From assembly GCF_003672135.1 (NCBI RefSeq), contig NC_039508.1, positions 11,109,945 through 11,173,944 on the forward strand: a stretch of 64,000 bases of DNA, read 5' to 3'. The notes below the pieces were generated by a model that was not told where the DNA came from, searched no databases, and was given only the letters and a program-made list of their open reading frames with translations. The DNA is from Ooceraea biroi. Its lineage: Eukaryota > Arthropoda > Insecta > Hymenoptera > Formicidae. The stretch's first letter is position 1. The number at the start of each line of letters is the position of its first letter. Positions 50,902-61,628 of this stretch are shown here, one piece after another. The position numbers and the translations under genes were made by a program.

Positions 50902-53900
50902 GTGAGTGTCAAGTCCACTTCTTGACGATTTATTTGATAATCGACACGAGTTTTTCCGATACATTGTTCTCTGTAAATGTTAACATGGCTAATGGTTTCC
51001 TCGGTCGCCGCTTTAATACTCAGAAGGATGCTGTCGATGGAGGGAAAATGACGTTTCAGCTCGTTTCATTCCCTTTTAGAAAGTGTTTTTCCTGTCGTTG
51101 TGTATTCTGGTAGCAATGTCTCTTCTGAGCAACGCCGCTAATCGTTTGATCGTTTTAACGTTAATATTCCACGGCGGAGCTATTTGACGGTGCGACGACA
51201 AGTGTGTTTGAGATAGCTTTGAACTTTGGCGGAGTGCCAATCGCCCTTGTGTTTCTCGACGGATTCTTTTCATGGTCCATTGCGGCTAAAGCGATTACGC
51301 GGTTACAGGCGCGGTTTACCGATGACGATCTCTCGCCGCTACAGAGAATCCAGACAACTTTGCTCCCTATCGATACGTAATATCGGACGTGATGATATTC
51401 TGAAAACACGAGCCTAGCAAAGGAATATCCCACGGTAACAATGAAACAGATGTAGCCTCTGTTTGCAGTTTCACGACTCAATAATTCAACGACTCTTTTC
51501 ACAACTCGACAATTATCTGCCATTTTTTTATTTTAAATCATCTCAACTACTATTTGTATTTCATTTCAAATCATAAATTTGATCATGACGTAATCACTTA
51601 GAGAGGTACTAAACACGATTGCAGATCAACGATATCACCTTCGGCGCTAATTAACTAAGCGATTTACGAATCACAAAAGACGATCGTTGAAAAAGCAATT
51701 TGCGTCGTCATTTTGTTTCGTCAAAAGACCACACTGGAGACGCAGGAGTGAACTTAACTACGTTTTGTTCATGGATTCTCTAACGGAACAATGGGTGGTT
51801 ATCGTAGGAAGGTGTCTCGAGACAAATCGAGCAATCGACGAAAGAAAATTGATTCTCTAATGGCTGCTTCGGCCGTTGCTTGAACGATAGCCTACCGTCG
51901 CTCGACCGGACCAAACAATCCTCGCGTATTCTCGCTTGATCAATAGCTGCTACAAAAGAAATTGTAATTCATCGAACAAATATTTACTTAATATTCTTGC
52001 GTAACCAAAGCTGCTTAACGCTCTTCAAACATTTGATCATTCTTATTGCCATAATGGATTAGCTTCTTTATATTCACATGCCAAGCATTCTCTTTCTCTT
52101 TTCTTATTTTTGTCTCTTTTTTGTTGAATCCTCTTAAGATAATATTATTTGATATAAAATTGTCTTTATTGATTAAAAATTATATTGCAATATTTTTAAC
52201 ATACTATCTGTATGTAGATTGCATCTTGCCAATATTTTCATAGTAGCTTGATTAGCGTGAATCAAGGTTAATGTGTTAATGTAAGAATTTATAGAAAAAT
52301 GTAAAAAGAAAACATTTATGTAATGAAAATGGCTCAACTCATACTCTATTGCAGACATGCAAAACATTTTCGGAGAAAAGATCCCGCGTGGAATATACCA
52401 TATACGGGCGAAATGCTATAATTCTGAAATATGAACTCTTGTAGAGGGTACTTTCACAGATCAGCACACCCCTTCAAAGTTTTACAGCACCGTTCTTTTA
52501 CCATGATTATCCTAAATAAGAATGATTCCGTACCATAAAAGAATTTACTGGTTACATCCGTGTTGCGTAAAATACGGGCAGTTTCATACTTTAAAATATA
52601 TTTAAACTAGAATCGTTTAAACTTTTTTCATACATGTTACGTTACAAGTTAGTATATATTCCCAGTTATATAAATCATAAAGAATTTTATCACAATAGCA
52701 ATACGATTTCCACATTATAACAACAACAATACTTTACAAATTCATAATTTCTATTTAATTCTCACTTCGTTTTTAAATATCCGAAGCTAGAGAAACTTTT
52801 CTCAAAGACCGCGCTGCGATCGACGCCCGCATTGTTAAGCGCAATAGAAAATCAGGCATCGACCGCATCGTGAATGTTAGTCGTTTCGTTATGCAACGCA
52901 ACAAAAGACCCCTAACCGCTCGGTCCGGTCCTTCCCGAGTTTGCACGCCGTCCGATGATCGTTGCATTCGTGGAACACGCTATCTCGGCGAAATCAGCTA
53001 ATTATTTCGAATGCGCATTCCCGATCGGTAGTCTCGGATTGAAATTCGGGCCCCGCGTTTTTGGTGGCCCCACTGCGCGCAGGGAGATCACCGGATGCCG
53101 AGACTAATTGGAACCCTCAGCGAGCGGTGAGGCACGTATACAAAGGACAATTCCGAAGTAGGATCGAGCATGGCGCATACTATCGTGTTGTAAGTCCTGG
53201 CTGATGCGTAGAGAATCCAGGAACAGCGAGGAGGGCGGGACGAGGAGGTGAACGAAGGGCGGTTTCGACGACGAATTTGAAATTCAGAAACGGCCAGGAC
53301 GACAACGACGACGACGGCGACGACGTGGCCTTTTGTCTCGTCGGGATCTCAGCTCGCTGTTCGCCACAGAAAAGCTGTTCACCTCCGCTCTACAAATCTG
53401 TCGATTGTCTCGAGACAAATCTCGTGGAATATAACCGATATATTCCGATATAACCAGCTCCCATATATTCCTTCTTGCCTCGCGGTGCTTCGACACGTCC
53501 TCGATTATCTGAACGATATTCTATAGTGGGATGTGAAAGTTCAAGCACATTACACATTAGATCTTTCTCTACGAATTTTTTATCGTAATTTCGTGATAGA
53601 TCGTACGCAAAATTGATATAAACATTTGAAATTGGTATCATAAACATGCCCCTATAGAATTTCGCGAGGTTTCTTGTTTCTTGATTTAAAATTAGTTCTA
53701 ACAAAAAAATATCTAGAAAAATTATTATATGACAGCATCTGTTGAGCACACACGAGACCATCCATTAACAAAATAATGTTATACTAGTTACATACTGACA
53801 AATTACATCGTATTCCCACAATTAACCGACGTCGCGACACGTCCCGTCCTTAAACGCCAAGCGAGAAATATCAGACTCGCCAACGACTCATGCGCGAGCA

Positions 53901-56278
53901 GGCGCGTTACGATCGGCGGCTCTTATGCGATCGGTAGCCGCGGCCTGGCCGTGTAGAAACAATTCGCGGCCGGAATTTTGCGGTCGGCCGGCAAAAAAGT
54001 AATGAGGCCAGTTTGCGGCGCCGTTCCGACGGAAAAATTATGAATTGCACCCTAAAAAGATGCGTTTGCCCACGCCGGGCTATTCCGTCCGCTCGAGGCC
54101 GACAAAAACGGGACGTTGCGGTCTCCGGGGCCCTTTCCTCCTCCGTTGATCTACCCTATATACCACGGAACACCTTCGCGAGACGACTATCTGTCCGTCA
54201 GTTTGTTCATATGAGCGTAATGCTCGTCGCTGTTCCCGTGCACGACATGCACTTCGACTGAGAGCGTGTTCCCTTTTTTTTCGCTTCCAGAGAATGGCGA
54301 GCCGGCCAAGCTTAAGTGCAACCTGAGGAAGCACAAGCCTAACCGAAAGCCCAGGACGCCCTTCACGACTCAGCAGTTGCTGGCCCTCGAGAAGAAGTTC
54401 AGGGAGAGGCAGTACTTGAGCGTCGCCGAGAGAGCGGAGTTCTCGTCGTCGTTGCACCTCACGGAGACGCAGGTAAATGTCGCTCCCGTATAAAGTATCG
54501 CTCGAAACGCACGCATAAGTGCGCGGATGCGTATTTTCACGAATTAATGGCATCGGGAATGCTTCATCGACCGGCGAGATTCGAACATCGCTGGCCGATT
54601 ACGCGTGACGTGAAATCTGTACAGGACATCTCGCGAGTAAAATATGATCCGTCGAGCAAAAATGGCTCGGTTCTCCACTCGGCGATTTTTCTAAGCTTCC
54701 GTACGAGGTATGTATACATATAATTCCGCAGTGCTTCGCGCAGCTGTTTCTCGGCATTAATTAGCGAGCGGGTCATTAACCCGCGCGGCTCGTTGGGTGT
54801 TTATTCTACGGGCGTCTTAATTTTGCGGATAATTTTATTGAGCCGTGCCTGGACGAGCGCTTTATCGCGGATTGCAAATTCCTCACTCGTTATGCAATCA
54901 AATTAGCACATTAGTATACGAACCGCCGTGGGGACCGTAATTCCGTCGAGGCGGCTGATTCTCTGCGCGACGTCCGTTAAAGTCTCGGTCTGCGGCACTC
55001 GGGTGCGGCATGCTCCCCGCATCTTTCGGCACTTTTATTTCCTTCGGAGGGCCGGGTGCCATTCACCAGTCAAAACAGTCCGTGCGTGTCTCTCAGAGCC
55101 CGGTTATAGCTCAGCAACGCTGAGGCGACGCTGCCAGATGCACGGTAATTAGCGCGCGCGTAAATGCGCGCTATCCAAGCCGGCAGTGCGAGCCGGTAAT
55201 TTTATTAATAGACTACAAATTGCTTGAAACGCGTTTCGCGATAGCACGCGATGACCGACCAATTATCTCCGATCCCAGCTCTGGTAGTGATTTCCGAAAC
55301 GCATTTCGCGTGCCTTCGAAGCGCGTACGAGCGCGAATCACGCGCGACGGGCTTCGAGACGATTCAATGGCCGGTGTGGATTATTCGATTAAGATCGACG
55401 TCGTTAAAATTGCGCCGAGAGGTAACGGTTTGTTTATTCGTGAATGCGTTTCGCCACAATGTCCCGGAGATTGCGTATAAGCCTCCCGCCGCGATTTTAT
55501 CGCGTTGTCATCGGGACGGACTCGTTCGCCAAAATTATGCGCCGAAAGTGACGTTCAGATGGAACTTAACGCGCTCTCCGCCAGTTTATTTTAAAGACTC
55601 CGATGCCAAACGTTCGAGCCGCGGAATGTCTTACGACATTACACGCCGCCGTAAAGTTACAATTTATTTTTTCTGAAAGTAATGCCAACGAAGTCAATAT
55701 TGTTAATCGATATCATTGCTCATGTGATCACAATAAACATTGCCATTGATACCCCACGATAAACTTTGCAAAATCAAATTAATTCTAGCCTTTACAATAC
55801 ATGTTTTTATGTGTCCTCTTATAGTAGAGCAACTTGCTCGATATTATTTTACTTGCGATATAATTATTCAAATCTGCTTTTTTCCGTTAATGATGTAATT
55901 CGTACGCAAGTTAAATTGCACTCAGCACTGTTACGTCTCAGATATAATTATCAGATCATGCCTCGCGGAAACGCGAACGACTATATTTCGCATTAGTTAT
56001 CATGTAGAGAGTCACAGGCTACGGCACCGCTATAAATTCGCATTGATTTGTTGTTGCAGGTGAAGATCTGGTTTCAGAACCGACGCGCCAAGGCGAAGCG
56101 TCTGCAAGAGGCGGAACTGGAGAAGCTGAGGATGTCGGCCGTGAGGCAACATCACACGGCGCTTTACGGCTCGCATCCAGGTATCCTGACGACCGCTGCC
56201 CTCTATCCCGTAGGAATGCTGTCGCATCCCGGTTTGGTAGCTCACCACGCGATCACCCAGCATCCCTCGAGAGAATGA
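50046..56278 (+). CDS. Msx/Drop-family homeodomain transcription factor, copy B (3 exons)
   Basis: This is the second Msx/msh paralog, a predicted nuclear sequence-specific repressor. The spliced CDS (50046-50901, 54291-54472, 56060-56278) is 1257 nt, giving 418 aa. Visible parts are an Eh1-like motif FSVAALL (residues 38-44), a long Ser/Pro-rich region, an acidic stretch starting at D205, a Gly/Pro/His-rich segment, the basic arm LRKHKP, the homeodomain (303-362) with W48, Q50, N51 and R53, and a short His/Leu/Ala-rich tail. The homeodomain differs from copy A at only four positions (A15, R23, S27, V28). The start is the ATG at 50046 (A at -3); a GTG 18 nt upstream in frame is not a credible eukaryotic start. 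Intron positions and phases are the same as in copy A, showing common origin. No symbol is given because orthology to a named gene is not resolvable from sequence alone. Confidence 0.93.
50902..54290 (+). other. intron 1 of Msx copy B
   Basis: A 3.4-kb phase-1 intron, less than half the length of its counterpart. It is AT-rich between about 51.9 and 52.8 kb and CpG-rich near the 3' end (53.8-54.2 kb). No coding exon, repeat family or RNA gene was recognised, and I did not find the paired module seen in intron 1 of copy A. Confidence 0.85.
54291..54472 (+). CDS. Msx copy B, coding exon 2 (homeodomain residues 1-44)
   Basis: The acceptor is a strong pyrimidine tract ending CTTCCAG at 54290; the donor CAG|GTAAAT is at 54472/54473. 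The 182-nt exon completes a Glu codon, then encodes NGEPAKLKCNLRKHKP and homeodomain helices 1 and 2 through LTETQ, ending in phase 0. Confidence 0.95.
54473..56059 (+). other. intron 2 of Msx copy B (inside the homeobox)
   Basis: A 1.6-kb phase-0 intron between homeodomain residues 44 and 45, at exactly the position used in copy A. No other features were recognised in it. Confidence 0.88.
56060..56278 (+). CDS. Msx copy B, coding exon 3 (recognition helix and C-terminus)
   Basis: After the acceptor GTTGCAG the exon opens with VKIWFQNRRAKAKRLQEAE and the shared EKLR motif. A tail rich in His, Leu, Ala and Pro follows, ending at TGA 56276-56278. The tail shows no obvious similarity to copy A beyond the first ten or so residues after the homeodomain. 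Confidence 0.94.
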   Translation: MKIWFQNRRAKAKRLQEAELEKLRMSAVRQHHTALYGSHPGILTTAALYPVGMLSHPGLVAHHAITQHPSRE

Positions 56279-56830
56279 GAACACTAACGTCCGAACGGCA
56301 GTTGGGACTAATAGTCGACAGTTAGCCGACATCAGTTGAGCATCAGCTGGATGAAATGGACAGCTGGATGTCCTGTCATCGGGCATCACAACTGAGAAAT
56401 GACTTCGCCTACGCGGAAACGGCAGATTCAAGAATCTCCAGCGACTGATGATGGAATCATCGTCAAATGCTTTAGAGCGGAAAAAACATTGCTATTTGTC
56501 AACTTCACGTTTGCCAGTATTAGTTTCGGAAAGAAAGCGCAGGCACTGCATTGAGAGTTTTTCCACTTGCGTTTATGAAGGCTAGAAGTTGTTGTAAATA
56601 GATTGTAAATATTACTGATACACCGCGTGAAGCGCTTTGTACATAGATACCTAGTGAACTATTGGAGAAATGGGAGGGTTGCGTCTATATGAGTGCAAAT
56701 AATGAAACGAACGAATCTCGCGATACTTCGGGGCAGATTCTTTTTCCAGTTTTGTATAAATGTAAACAAAGCAAAGGTATGATGATTAGAAGAGCTTATT
56801 TAATAAATTGTATTATCGTAATCAGCGAAA
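56279..56830 (+). other. probable 3' UTR of Msx copy B
   Basis: This non-coding stretch runs from the TGA to just past the first canonical poly(A) signal. The only open frame near it (56662-56910, 82 aa) has no recognisable similarity. Confidence 0.5.
56802..56807 (+). terminator. candidate poly(A) signal AATAAA for Msx copy B
   Basis: First canonical AATAAA after the stop codon, 524 nt downstream, followed by T/GT-containing sequence. It gives a short 3' UTR compared with copy A. Confidence 0.5.
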
Positions 56831-59800
56831 TTTATTTCCTCCGTTGCTTGAAAATCCCTTTCATCCTGATCCATAAAATAGCAACATCAACTATAAATAG
56901 AGATACATAAATTTCTTACGTAGACGCTAAAAAGTTTTAATGTTCATTTGCATAATGGTGAATCCTCTCAGATCTTCTTCGGATTAATTTTTCAAGATGA
57001 AGTTTCGCTGACAACGTTTCTCACTCGAGTAAAACTGATGATGTAGATTTTTCTTGATCCTTCACACTTGTGAAACTTCATTTCAAGAGTAATCTCAGAT
57101 ATTTAATCGTTAGACATTTCAAATTCTGGTAAATAACTCCATTAATAATCCTCTAAGCGACTTCCAAGTAATAAAGTAATTAGGTCATCCATTAAATTTC
57201 CATCAAGGTATCGTCGTGGAGGAAACCGCTAGTGGGACATCGTGCGTATAATCGTGTGACGGAGAGTGTCTGTCTCGTTCTCTGACAGATAATAATTGGC
57301 CGTGCTACAAAGTTGAAACCAGCCGAGACCGACGGAGTGGCGGCCTCGCTCTAAGTTTGAGCACCTACGTAAGGACGTCGCCCGTATGGACCGCTCGGCG
57401 TGTGCGCGCGCGCGACGTCGATTACGCGAACGTGATTACGCGGTATCCGAGAATGGCGTCTCTGTGCGTATATGTCGTTGGAATAAATTAGCCGTGGCAA
57501 TTAGTTTCGGAATCAACTTCGCCGGGTGGTTGGCGCCACCATCTTGATTGCGCCCGGGGAAGAACCTTTAAAGACAGTAGCCAGCACTGTTTGCCGAAAG
57601 GCCCGCGCCGTTCGCGCGGGCTAATTAGCGATGCCCACCGAGATATCGCCGACGTACGCTAATAATACCGAGCATAAATATTCCGAATTTTTTCGTCTGC
57701 TAGCCCGACTGCCCCCTTCCAACTCCTTTTCATTCGCGAGCGGTCGTCCGCGATATATCATTTTTGCATTAGTTAATTGCACCTTTGTTCCGGCTGGACC
57801 TTGGCTGGCTGCATATTCGCGGATCAAAAGGATCTAGGAGATCCGGGTGTGTATGGGTCCAAACAGAAATTCTAAGAAGCAAATTTATGGGTGTGGAAGG
57901 ACCGTAAGCAGAGTCGTAAAGGAATCATGCTTGAATGAAGATAAAGAAGCAAATTAATTTATGATTGATTCACAACTAGCAAATAAAATGGAATTGAGTT
58001 AAACGAGATTGTTAAGTAAACGCATAAGAAAGTATAGAAAGTTTCGTCGAGCGTAAAAAGTTAGATTATCGTACGTCATATGTTAAATAAATCTTATTTA
58101 TGAGATCCTATCTAAACGTTGTTTATAAAAATTGCCGCTTTCGAAACTGTATTGCGATTGTCAGTAACCCCCACTTCGTCATTCGAGGATAAAAACTTTA
58201 TATATATAAACATATATATAAATTTACACTTAATGTTATCTTATCTTTCTCATGATAAAACCGAAATTAAACGTCATTTATAGAAATGCATCATCGTCCA
58301 CGAGATTGGATTGGTATTCGTTGTGAAGTGATTTTTACGACTTGATTGAAACTAATAACGATAATAAAATCCAGAAATAACCATATAAAGTTCCTACTGG
58401 AGACGGAGGTGTCTATTACGGGTTCTCTCGTAGAGCTACGACACACTTAAGTCTTTTTAATGAAACTTGGTCTATCTCGTCACAAAGAATCCCGTGTTGG
58501 AATATTTTCAGAAGTGGATGGTACGTGTCTGAATTTTAATCGCGCAATTAGTCGCTAGTCATTACTGCCTGCTTACCCGCGCCGACCACTGCTTCAAGAA
58601 GGCCAGATAACGTCAGATCGTATCACGCGCGCTACCGTATTACTTGTTAGACTTTACTACGAACTTCGGAAGCGAATCGTTCACATATTTCACCGCTATC
58701 TTCTGAATCAGGGAACAAGAATTTTTACACTCTTTGTTATTCCTACATGATAAATTATTTAGTAATTACTGAGTCTCCTCCTACACAATACCCATTAATA
58801 TAACGAATATATTTCGGCAGTAATCTTACATTTTGATGCGCATCTCATTTCGACAGCGTCTACTTCCGATCTCGATAACGGCCGTCTAAGTTCAATCGAG
58901 TGTCAGGTCAAGATCTTTGCATAATTGACTTTAAAATAGAATTCGATTTGCACGTTACGTGTCTTGCGTGTAATTTGAGTTTCATGAGCGGCCGTTAGTT
59001 TCCATCACGCATTTCAGATAGGTCTTTGTTCGCGCTTAATATGTTTAACAAATATTTCGTTAATATTTAACGTCCGGCATTCTGCTAAGTATTTTGTGTT
59101 AATTGGGGTTTCGTGTGAATTAACAATCATTATGTCCGAAAAATTTTCTTTTATCATATATATATGTGTATAATAATATTAATCACTACATGCGTTATCG
59201 GTCTCTGTATTTCTTTGCAAACTTGTAAAATAACAACGTTGTTATGACCAAGTTCTTGATTCTGGAAAGATTCCTTATAAGTAATTCTCTGCAGATATTA
59301 CGTTATGTATTTCGTAAGGAATTAATGTTGATATGACACAAACTATTTTTCGTAATTGATAATTATACGTTACAATATAAGTGATGGTATACGTAGCTCA
59401 CGCTAAATGTAAATTGTTTAATTGAGTCAATATAAAGCTCGTGTGATATCGTGATGTAGGCATATTCATGTGGAGCAACAGTTAATTATATTCAAAATAT
59501 CGCCGTCTTTTGACGCGTTTTTGACCCGGCGATACGTAATAACGCATCACACGTACGTGAAGCACTGATACACTATCAGTCCGATACGGAGACCTCACGA
59601 CCTAAGGACCTCAGGACCCAAGAAGCGAGACCCTAGACTTACTTGAGAATTTTCTGCATTTGATCTCTCTATACGTACATATCAATTTTCAAATTTATCT
59701 TATCCGAGATAACTACAGAGAAATATGTTTTCATCAGAAGTATTTTTTATTAGATATTTATTAGTAATTAATTTTCTGATCAATTCTCACATAGACACAT

Positions 59801-61596
59801 AAAAGATCGACTACAGATCACACGGCAAAAATTCCGTAACTGGAGAAAGTAACAATTTCGAGAATTTTTCGTTGGCATCGATGTAAACGAACCGTTTCGT
59901 ACTTTCTTGTTATTAAATAACAAATTATGCTCGCGAGAAATATGTGTTTATGTATGCAATCACGCGATACATCAATATTCCTGCATTGCGATGCCGCGCT
60001 TTGTCGCATCGACGACTCATTTCGACGTCGAGGCCGTCCGTGGCACGGAGCGAATCGCCGTCGTCGTTGTTGACCGTTAACTGTAATGATTTAATTAGCG
60101 TACCTCTCTTGCAGAAAGCCGATTCGCTGGTCGCGCCTATCATCGCGAACCAGTCCGTGTTTTTCGATCCAATTATCGGTATTACGGCGCGATCGAAATT
60201 ATCTGTTGTCGAATTAATGCACGCGTCCCGCTTTTCGGTGAAGGCGAACGCGACGCGCGAGGCGGGGTGAGCTTTAATGAGCGATTAACCCGACGTTACG
60301 CAACGAAATTAATTATCTGCCGATAAATGCCTTCCACGGAGGGTGTATTAATGATCGCGATAAAGCCGCGTGGCAGAAAACACGCGACGGTACAGATTGC
60401 AGATTATTTCGGCCCGCTAAACAAACGGCCGAGTATTAGACTAACGCGTCGTCGCTTTGTGATTCACGATATGTATGTGAGCGAAAACGACCTCAGATTA
60501 TCGTATTCTTTCATCGGACAGTTTATAAAATTCTTGAGAATAGATGTGCGGTCAGTTACTGTGTGCGTGATGTAAGTTACCGCGAGACAAATATTCTCTC
60601 GAAGCAAATTTATAAGTTTCGTGTAAATACATTATGTAACAATATTGCCAGCTGTTACGAAACGTGATAATCTCACGTTGCAAAAATCGCAAATGTTAAT
60701 TATACAAACGCGATAATAATGTAGAGAAAAGCGTGAGCGCGCGTAATTAACTTTTCAAAGCGGAATAAATTTCAAAGCGAACGAGTGTAATCTGGTAATA
60801 GATAAAAAACGCGTTAATCATTTAAAAATAATTGTTGCATCGAGAAAATTATGAAATGAAATCGAGATCGCAGATAATAATGTAACATAAAATGCAGAGT
60901 TGATTGCGATAACGCTCGCGTTAATCGCTCCAATTTTAATTATATTTCATTCAAGATTAACCCGTAAAAAATCTTGTTTGTTAGCTGCGTTATCAATGCG
61001 GTCAGCTCATGGTCCAAGTTGCAACATTTCATTCATAGCGTTTCGTTTATGTAAAATATGAGTACCTGGCGATCTTTACACGGCGATATCGTATATCCAC
61101 GATACTCAAATTACGATATTATTGTTTCGCAATGATTATTGCACGCAGTTGAACCTGGTTATCTCATTACGCTCCTATTCAAAAACTGTAAAGTGCGCTC
61201 AACTGGCTGCTAATTAAAGCTTGCCTTATTAATTTTCAATTATTCGTAAATTCGCGATTGCGTCAAACCTTCGGCGAATTGAGTATTACGAACTTGAACT
61301 ATTGTAATAGCGACCTAAGCCTTATTGAATGAATACAATGAAAATGCATATGTATATCATGCATTACGCAATGCAGATAATCAGGTTTAGTCATAAAGAA
61401 GCGACATTATTAGTCTTCTCTTTTGCCAGTAACGGTTGAACATAGTAATTAAAAAGCATTTCATTTATAGGGGCAAATGGAAACTTACCTTAATGCCTCC
61501 TAATCCGAAATGGTCAATTAGATATCAAATTTAGCTATTTGCTCGCTTATTATTTATCAGAGATTTCTCTAAAAAATTATCCTAATGGAACGAGAA

Positions 61597-61628
<32 letters not shown>

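Noticed and set aside
54565..54600. GTTCGAATC on the minus strand, resembling a tRNA T-loop box
   Set aside because: The flanking bases do not form a 5-bp T stem and no A box or cloverleaf could be assembled upstream.
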